From: Bacteroidales bacterium UBA4417
Lineage (GTDB): Bacteria > Bacteroidota > Bacteroidia > Bacteroidales > UBA4417
Direction: 5' to 3'
Length of the DNA: 10,135 bases
Assembly: GCA_002389705.1 (NCBI GenBank)
Contig: DGQJ01000147.1
Coordinates: forward strand, 1 to 10,135
Notes under the pieces: model-generated
Seen by the model: only the letters and a program-made list of their open reading frames with translations
Told to the model about the DNA's origin: nothing
The model's database searches: none
Program-made: the position numbers and the translations under genes
Shown: positions 6,258-10,135 of the stretch, one piece after another
Layout of the letters: every line of letters starts with the position of its first letter
Position numbering within the stretch: the first letter of the stretch is position 1

Positions 6258-6968
6258 TTACCGCATATTGTGAAATATATTGATCACATCATCATCCTCT
6301 TCCATTTTCTCAATCAGTTTCTCAACATCGGCCTGTTGTTCGGGAGTTAATTCCTTGGTATCGTTCGGAATGCGTTCGAAAGCAAATGTTTTAATCTCGA
6401 ATTTGTTATCTTCGAGGTATTTTTGAATGGCACCGAAATTATGGAAATCAGCATAAATTAAAATTTCGCCCTCATCCACAAATATTTCATCCAGGCCAAA
6501 ATCAATCAGTTCGAGTTCCAGTTCTTCAATATCAACGCCCTCTTTTAACCCAACTTTAAAAGTGCATTTGCGATCGAAAAGGAAATCGGTCATTCCGCTG
6601 GTGCCCAGGCTGCCGCCATATTTGTTAAAATACATGCGTACATTGGCCACAGTGCGGGTGGGGTTGTCGGTAGCAGTTTCAACCACTACAGCTATGCCAT
6701 GCGGTGCATATCCTTCGTAAACCACTTCCTTGTAATCCGACGAGTCTTTTGAAACCGCGCGTTTAATGGCACGTTCGATATTATCCTTGGGCATATTTTC
6801 GCTCTTCGCCGTTTGTATAAGCAGTCGCAAACGCGAGTTACTTGCCGGATCTGGACCGCTGGCTTTTACTGCTATTTCAATATCCTTGCCCAGGCGGGTA
6901 AAGACCCGTGCCATATTTCCCCATCGCTTCAGTTTGCGTGCTTTACGAAATTCAAATGCTCTTCCCAT
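6258..6968 (-). CDS. yebC: YebC/PmpR (TACO1) family protein
   Basis: A 236-residue cytosolic protein of normal family length. The N-terminus MGRAFEFRKARKLKRWGNMARVF is the form I recall in Bacteroidota, which fixes the start at 6968. LGKDIEIAVK, then SNSRLRLLIQTAKSENMPKDNIERAIKR, form the first domain. YEGYAPHGIAVVVE and TDNPTRTVANVRMYFNKYGG with the following FDRK motif form the second. The acidic tail EKMEEDDDVINIFHNM is typical. Members were long annotated as DNA-binding transcriptional regulators. More recent work on several members points to a role in translation at difficult stretches such as polyproline. Which applies here cannot be told from the sequence. It is transcribed alone, from a promoter at 7018-7025 to the bidirectional terminator. 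Confidence 0.96.
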   Translation of the reverse strand: MGRAFEFRKARKLKRWGNMARVFTRLGKDIEIAVKASGPDPASNSRLRLLIQTAKSENMPKDNIERAIKRAVSKDSSDYKEVVYEGYAPHGIAVVVETATDNPTRTVANVRMYFNKYGGSLGTSGMTDFLFDRKCTFKVGLKEGVDIEELELELIDFGLDEIFVDEGEILIYADFHNFGAIQKYLEDNKFEIKTFAFERIPNDTKELTPEQQADVEKLIEKMEEDDDVINIFHNMR

Positions 6969-7017
6969 TTTATATTGTGCTATCTGTAATGATTAATGTT
7001 TTGGTTCTTTAACGTGG

Positions 7018-7048
7018 CAAATTTACTTCGATTCCGGGAATTGTGAAA
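7018..7048 (-). promoter_or_regulatory. Promoter for yebC
   Basis: On the minus strand the -7 element at 7018-7025 reads TAAATTTG (exact TAnnTTTG). A near -33 element TTTC lies at 7045-7048, 19 bases away. The expected start is near 7012, about 45 bases before the yebC ATG. Confidence 0.6.
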
Positions 7049-7100
7049 ATAATCTTTCCACCAGAAGAAACCTGTCTTACAGGGGATTAAACCGAAGCCA

Positions 7101-7132
7101 TTTGGTTATGGCTTATCTTTATAGTATATTTG
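7101..7132 (+). promoter_or_regulatory. Promoter for the EEP-fold gene
   Basis: TTTG at 7101-7104, 20 bases, then TATATTTG at 7125-7132: both elements match the Bacteroidota consensus exactly with normal spacing. The expected start is near 7138-7140. This lies downstream of the first possible ATG at 7102 and about 55 bases before the ATG at 7195. Confidence 0.8.
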
Positions 7133-7194
7133 AGATGGAATCAAACAATTTATGCTTACAAATTAAAATATATCAACAAATTAAAACCAGGATT

Positions 7195-8154
7195 ATGGCA
7201 GAAAAAGTAAAAATTGAAAACGACTCCATTACTGAACTGTTGGGAGGTGTTGATCCAAAATTTATCGACCAGGAAGATTTTATTGATGTAATTCAGTGGA
7301 ATTTGCGTTGGTTCAACCGCATGAATACGGAGCGGGCAAAAAAGATCGAAATGATATTGAGTGTATTGAACAGCGACATTTTTGTTTTCCAGGAAATAGA
7401 AGCGGGCTCACTCGACGATATTGCCGCTTCGCTCACAGCTTCAGGCAGGGGAAGCTATAAGGTTGAATACGGCACAACAGGCGGCCAGCAGCGCATTGCG
7501 GTAATGTGGGATATGGAATGGGTACGGTCCAAAGATGATATCAGGGAACTGTTTGGCAAAAACACGGTAACCACGCCAGGCGGCAAGGACGTATTTCCAC
7601 GGCTTCCGCTCTGGGGTTATTTCTTCTGCAAATCGACCATAAGCAACAAACGAGGATTTGATTTTCAGTTAGTCGGGTTACATTTAAAATCGCAGTTGGA
7701 TAAGGGCGGAACAGGCGAAGATAATTTGCAGCGGACTTTGTCGGCGGCTAAGCTCGCTGACTGGCTGATGAAGGAAGCCAATAATTTTGACAGCGACACC
7801 ATATTGCTCGGCGATTGGAACGAGCCACCCGATGCTATGGCCTGGGAGTCGTTCCGGCTGCTGGAAAAGAACAATCATGTAAAATTTTCGAAAATAAACG
7901 ATAAAACCAATTTCAGCCATTTATACTACCGCAACCGCAATAACGTGGGCAGCCTGCTCGATTTGCGGGTAGTTACCAGTCCTTTTGCCAAAGAAATGAA
8001 TAAAACCGGCGGAACCATACAATGGCTGGCGCTTGGAGAACTTTTAAAAAAGAGCTCAAGTGCAGCTGAAGTAAGAAAAGTGATTGAAGAAATCAAAACC
8101 GAAATCACTGACCATCTGCCGGTGTTAACGCGCTTTGGCGTTAAAAACAGGTAA
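7195..8154 (+). CDS. Endonuclease/exonuclease/phosphatase (EEP) family protein
   Basis: A 319-residue metal-dependent phosphoesterase of the DNase I/ExoIII-like fold. All family motifs are visible: N36 in QWNLRWF, E67 in VFQEIE, H163 in GLHLKS, D207 and N209 in GDWNEPP, the LLDLRVV strand (255-261), and D306-H307 in TDHLPVL. It should therefore be catalytically competent. Family members cut DNA, RNA, phosphoinositides or other phosphodiesters, and the substrate cannot be assigned here. No signal peptide is seen (MAEKVKIEND), so it is likely cytosolic. The frame is open back to an ATG at 7102, but the promoter lies at 7101-7132, inside that extension, so the ATG at 7195 is chosen. It is divergent from yebC. 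Confidence 0.88.
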   Translation: MAEKVKIENDSITELLGGVDPKFIDQEDFIDVIQWNLRWFNRMNTERAKKIEMILSVLNSDIFVFQEIEAGSLDDIAASLTASGRGSYKVEYGTTGGQQRIAVMWDMEWVRSKDDIRELFGKNTVTTPGGKDVFPRLPLWGYFFCKSTISNKRGFDFQLVGLHLKSQLDKGGTGEDNLQRTLSAAKLADWLMKEANNFDSDTILLGDWNEPPDAMAWESFRLLEKNNHVKFSKINDKTNFSHLYYRNRNNVGSLLDLRVVTSPFAKEMNKTGGTIQWLALGELLKKSSSAAEVRKVIEEIKTEITDHLPVLTRFGVKNR

Positions 8155-8206
8155 AAAAGGGTAATATTTCAATCCCCGGATAATAGGGCATACAAAACAT
8201 GAAAAA

Positions 8207-8230
8207 TCCCGCTAACCTAAGCCGGCGGGA
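8207..8230. terminator. Intrinsic terminator for the lipoprotein gene, possibly also the EEP gene
   Basis: TCCCGC (8207-8212) pairs with GCGGGA (8225-8230) across a 12-base loop. On the minus strand the hairpin is followed directly by TTTTT, a good terminator for the lipoprotein gene that ends at 8284. On the plus strand only CTTTC follows, so it is weaker for the EEP gene ending at 8154. Confidence 0.7.
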
Positions 8231-8283
8231 CTTTCATTGTAAGAGCATGGCAAAACAAAAACCTGCAAACAGAAATACTTTAA

Positions 8284-8772
8284 TTATTTCGATTGCAGGA
8301 GTTTAATTTTCGTGAATGATCCTTCTGTAAATGCTATTTTCACATCTTCATCATTATAGGCTTCGAAATGAAATGTGCCCGACACTGTTTGATTAGCCTG
8401 ATCGTATTCGGTAACAACAATCTGGCCCACGGGTGCTCTGTCCGTGGCGCTGCTGTAATAATCCACGGTGTTCATATACGCGAACAAACCATAGGTTTTC
8501 GAGGCGTTAACATCCTGTTCAAAAGTAAAAGTTCCGGTGGCGTTGCCTTTAAAAGCAAGCTGAAGCTGTTCGGTAACGTTTGTGTTAGCACCCACAATAA
8601 GCGTTAAATCATTTATGGGATCGTAATAAGCTGAAGTAACCTGCGCTGTCCAGCTGTTTCCATTCATTTTAACCGTTAATCCGGGTGATGAGGTTTCGGC
8701 ATCATCTTTTTTGCAACCAAATGAAAAGGCCAATACGAGCAATAAAAAAAAAGCAATGGATGTTTTTTTCAT
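8284..8772 (-). CDS. Small lipoprotein, probably surface-exposed; function unknown
   Basis: A 162-residue protein with a lipoprotein signal peptide: basic MKKT, a hydrophobic run and the lipobox FSFGC, with lipidation expected at C20. The residues after it, KKDDAE, place K-D-D at +3 to +5. This resembles the lipoprotein export signal that sends Bacteroidota lipoproteins to the outer face of the outer membrane. The mature part is rich in beta-prone and Ser/Thr/Asn residues (LTVKMNGNSWTAQ, TGTFTFEQD, VSGTFHFEAYN) and ends GSFTKIKL. The pattern resembles small Bacteroidota lipoproteins of the DUF6252 kind, though I am not certain of the family. It has its own promoter and terminator, and is divergent from the TetR-family gene. 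Confidence 0.82.
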   Translation of the reverse strand: MKKTSIAFFLLLVLAFSFGCKKDDAETSSPGLTVKMNGNSWTAQVTSAYYDPINDLTLIVGANTNVTEQLQLAFKGNATGTFTFEQDVNASKTYGLFAYMNTVDYYSSATDRAPVGQIVVTEYDQANQTVSGTFHFEAYNDEDVKIAFTEGSFTKIKLLQSK

Positions 8773-8827
8773 AAAAGTAATTTTAAGTTGTTATATGAAT
8801 TGAATTAATAAAAAGTTTCTGCAACAA

Positions 8828-8858
8828 ATGTTATGATAATTTATAAGCCGCATAACAT
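8828..8858 (-). repeat. Inverted repeat at the 5' end of the lipoprotein transcript
   Basis: ATGTTATG (8828-8835) and CATAACAT (8851-8858) are perfect complements 15 bases apart. Given the -7 element at 8862-8869, the transcript should start near 8857, so the RNA would begin with this stem-loop. Alternatively it is a protein-binding site: it shares ATGTTA/TAACAT half-sites with the palindrome at the TetR gene's promoter. Confidence 0.5.
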
Positions 8859-8861
8859 ATG

Positions 8862-8892
8862 CAAATATATTCAATAAATTTTATCCTGCAAA
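8862..8892 (-). promoter_or_regulatory. Promoter for the lipoprotein gene
   Basis: On the minus strand: TTTG at 8889-8892, 19 bases, then TATATTTG at 8862-8869. Both are exact matches to the Bacteroidota -33/-7 elements. The leader is about 85 bases long. Apart from this promoter, the inverted repeat and the TetR promoter and operator, I see nothing supportable in the 458-base divergent spacer (8773-9230). Confidence 0.8.
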
Positions 8893-9166
8893 CGAAAACA
8901 TCAACTCATGCTGCGAAGCAATTACAGGCACCCAGCGCAACATTGTATAATCAGAAAAAGTACAGCTAATCTTAGGCTAACAGCCATTTGCCGGCTCTTT
9001 TTTATAACTGTTACCTGTAAAAACTTTTATCCAAATCGCAGCGTTTTTAAATGTCACCCGGCATAAAATCAAAAAAAACAGGAAACTAAAAACAGAAGAA
9101 TTTTCATTACCTGTCTGATAATCACAAACCCCTTAATAATAAAATTATCAAAAATAATTTTGCTTC

Positions 9167-9185
9167 ATGTTAAATAATTTAACAT
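9167..9185. promoter_or_regulatory. Palindromic operator candidate for the TetR-family regulator
   Basis: ATGTTAAATAATTTAACAT is a perfect palindrome of two 9-base arms around one central base. It ends eight bases before the -7 element of the TetR gene and covers the -33 position. Size, symmetry and placement fit an autorepression site for a dimeric TetR protein. Confidence 0.65.
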
Positions 9186-9192
9186 TGTTCAC

Positions 9193-9200
9193 TATATTTG
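9193..9200 (+). promoter_or_regulatory. -7 promoter element for the TetR-family gene
   Basis: TATATTTG, an exact TAnnTTTG match, 30 bases before the ATG at 9231. The -33 position (TTA at 9170-9172, 20 bases away) is inside the palindrome. Confidence 0.7.
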
Positions 9201-9230
9201 CAGCGTTAATTAAATAAACAATACTAAAAC

Positions 9231-9821
9231 ATGGACCGAAAAGAGATTCAGGAGCAGCGGATAAGGGGTTATTTTATAGAGGCAACCCGCGAAATGCTCA
9301 AAGGAGAAGGACTCAGAAGTATTAACGTAAGAGCTGTTGCTGAACGTGCCGGATATTCGTATGCTACTTTGTACAATTATTTCAAGGATATCAAAGAACT
9401 GGTTTTTATTTGTGTGAAAGGATTTCAGGATGAGGCCGAAGCCATTATTGCAGCCGAAACCAGTTCTGTGCCACAAGGCAAAGAAAAAATCAGGGCAATA
9501 ATGAAATCATACCTGAAATATTTCGTTCAGTACCCGGGCATTTTTGAACTGTTTTTTGTTGAGAAAATGAATGATATCGGCGCCAGCCAACCGACATCAT
9601 CACTTATATACTCGTTCCCCGACCGGCTTTGTGCCGACGAATGGCAATACTGCATTGCGAACAACCAGGTCAGTGAAGAAAAAGCAGCATTGCTGAAAAA
9701 TCAGCTCAGGTTTGTGGTTACCGGTATGTTGCTGTTTTATATGCACCGCGGCCAGCCTGCTGACCATACTGAATTTTTAACCATGGCTGATGCACAGCTG
9801 AATCATATACTTTCATTTTAA
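9231..9821 (+). CDS. TetR/AcrR family transcriptional regulator
   Basis: A 196-residue protein, typical of one-component TetR repressors. The N-terminal DNA-binding domain has helix 1 at about residues 5-24 (EIQEQRIRGYFIEATREML). The helix-turn-helix is at 31-51 (INVRAVAERAGYSYATLYNYF), with the family's signature TLYNYFKDIKEL. The C-terminal part (about 60-196) is a helical ligand-binding and dimerisation domain with no recognisable ligand class. Expected role: a dimer that leaves its operator when a small molecule binds. The perfect palindrome at its own promoter suggests autorepression. The divergent lipoprotein gene and the unseen gene beyond the right edge are possible further targets. 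A terminator follows, so it is probably transcribed alone. Confidence 0.95.
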   Translation: MDRKEIQEQRIRGYFIEATREMLKGEGLRSINVRAVAERAGYSYATLYNYFKDIKELVFICVKGFQDEAEAIIAAETSSVPQGKEKIRAIMKSYLKYFVQYPGIFELFFVEKMNDIGASQPTSSLIYSFPDRLCADEWQYCIANNQVSEEKAALLKNQLRFVVTGMLLFYMHRGQPADHTEFLTMADAQLNHILSF

Positions 9822-9913
9822 TTTCACGTTCCGCTGCTGTGTGTTTGTAAAGCCTGCCGGTAAAAACTGTTTATCAAAACAACAGTAACTATAGGCGCCG
9901 AATCATTAAATCA

Positions 9914-9947
9914 AAAAAAGCCGGTCCATTGCGGAAGCGGCTTTTTT
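9914..9947 (+). terminator. Intrinsic terminator after the TetR-family gene
   Basis: AAAAAAGCCG (9914-9923) pairs with CGGCTTTTTT (9938-9947) across a 14-base loop, ending in a T-run. It lies about 90 bases after the TetR stop. The A-run on the other side could let it work on the minus strand as well. Confidence 0.8.
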
Positions 9948-10071
9948 AATGCATTTATTTTAAACACTTGTACTTATTTTTCAATCCGTATTTTGGGAAA
10001 AGCGTGCAATTCAAATACAAGCAATTTCACCGGGACAGGCTGTGTTGGTTCAATTATTTGAAAACTTAACA

Positions 10072-10079
10072 TACATTTG
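10072..10079 (+). promoter_or_regulatory. -7 promoter element for a gene beyond the right edge
   Basis: TACATTTG matches TAnnTTTG exactly. The -33 is weak (nearest TTCA at about 10049-10052). The half-site TTAACAT (10066-10072) directly abuts it. No coding start is seen in the remaining 56 bases. From 9948 to the edge I find no supportable gene on either strand. Confidence 0.4.
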
Positions 10080-10135
10080 TTGAGGCTGACAGTTTTTGTA
10101 CTCCATAATCACCAACTTCTGAAACCCGCCAACCA

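Noticed and set aside
8982..9003. AGCC-loop-GGCT followed by a T-run, a possible terminator of a small RNA
   Set aside because: The stem is only four pairs and no plus-strand promoter is seen before it, so there is no evidence of a transcript.
9011..9114. Direct repeat TTACCTGT at 9011-9018 and 9107-9114
   Set aside because: Eight bases in an AT-rich spacer of several hundred bases is within chance, and it is not placed relative to either promoter.
9974..10072. Minus-strand frame of 32 codons (MLSFQIIEPTQPVPVK...)
   Set aside because: Too short, a stop lies not far upstream, and it overlaps a plus-strand -7 element. It could be chance or a gene remnant but cannot be supported.

Overview
The window looks like a chromosomal stretch from a member of the Bacteroidota. 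Three things point there: exact matches to the phylum's unusual -7 promoter element (TAnnTTTG, in two cases with a TTTG -33 element 19-20 bases away), an absence of clear Shine-Dalgarno sequences, and the gene families present (NupG-type permease, YebC starting MGRAFEFRKARK, a lipoprotein with a Bacteroidota-style surface-export tail). I cannot assign a genus. No phage, insertion sequence, CRISPR array, tRNA or rRNA gene is visible.

Layout. 1-697 (+): the C-terminal part of a nucleoside permease of the major facilitator superfamily. 783-2285 (+): thyA then folA, the dTMP/tetrahydrofolate pair; the gap between them is filled by an array of 7-base repeats. A second 7-base repeat array of different sequence lies after folA and runs into the end of rarD (2472-3377, -). 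3378-3842: the rarD promoter and a short decayed reading frame. 3843-4406 (+): a DUF4256 protein followed by a fold-rich spacer. 4621-6177 (+): a two-gene unit of cysteate synthase and a SemiSWEET-type small transporter with zero spacing. A bidirectional terminator separates it from yebC (6258-6968, -). 7195-8154 (+): an endonuclease/exonuclease/phosphatase-fold protein, divergent from yebC. 8284-8772 (-): a probable surface lipoprotein, divergent from a TetR-family regulator (9231-9821, +) that has a perfect 19-base palindrome at its promoter. The right end holds a terminator and a -7 element for a gene beyond the window.

How the genes may work together. ThyA consumes methylene-tetrahydrofolate and releases dihydrofolate, which FolA reduces, so their pairing is functional; an upstream nucleoside permease fits the same nucleotide theme. 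Cysteate synthase makes L-cysteate from O-phosphoserine and sulfite. In methanogens this feeds coenzyme M; in Bacteroidota the expected use is the sulfonolipid (capnine-type) head group. TetR may repress itself and perhaps the divergent lipoprotein gene, since both promoter regions carry ATGTTA/TAACAT half-sites.

Most worth a second look: the phase-locked heptad arrays flanking folA on both sides; the cysteate synthase-SemiSWEET unit; and the palindrome and half-sites around the TetR gene. Everything is read by eye, without database searches.
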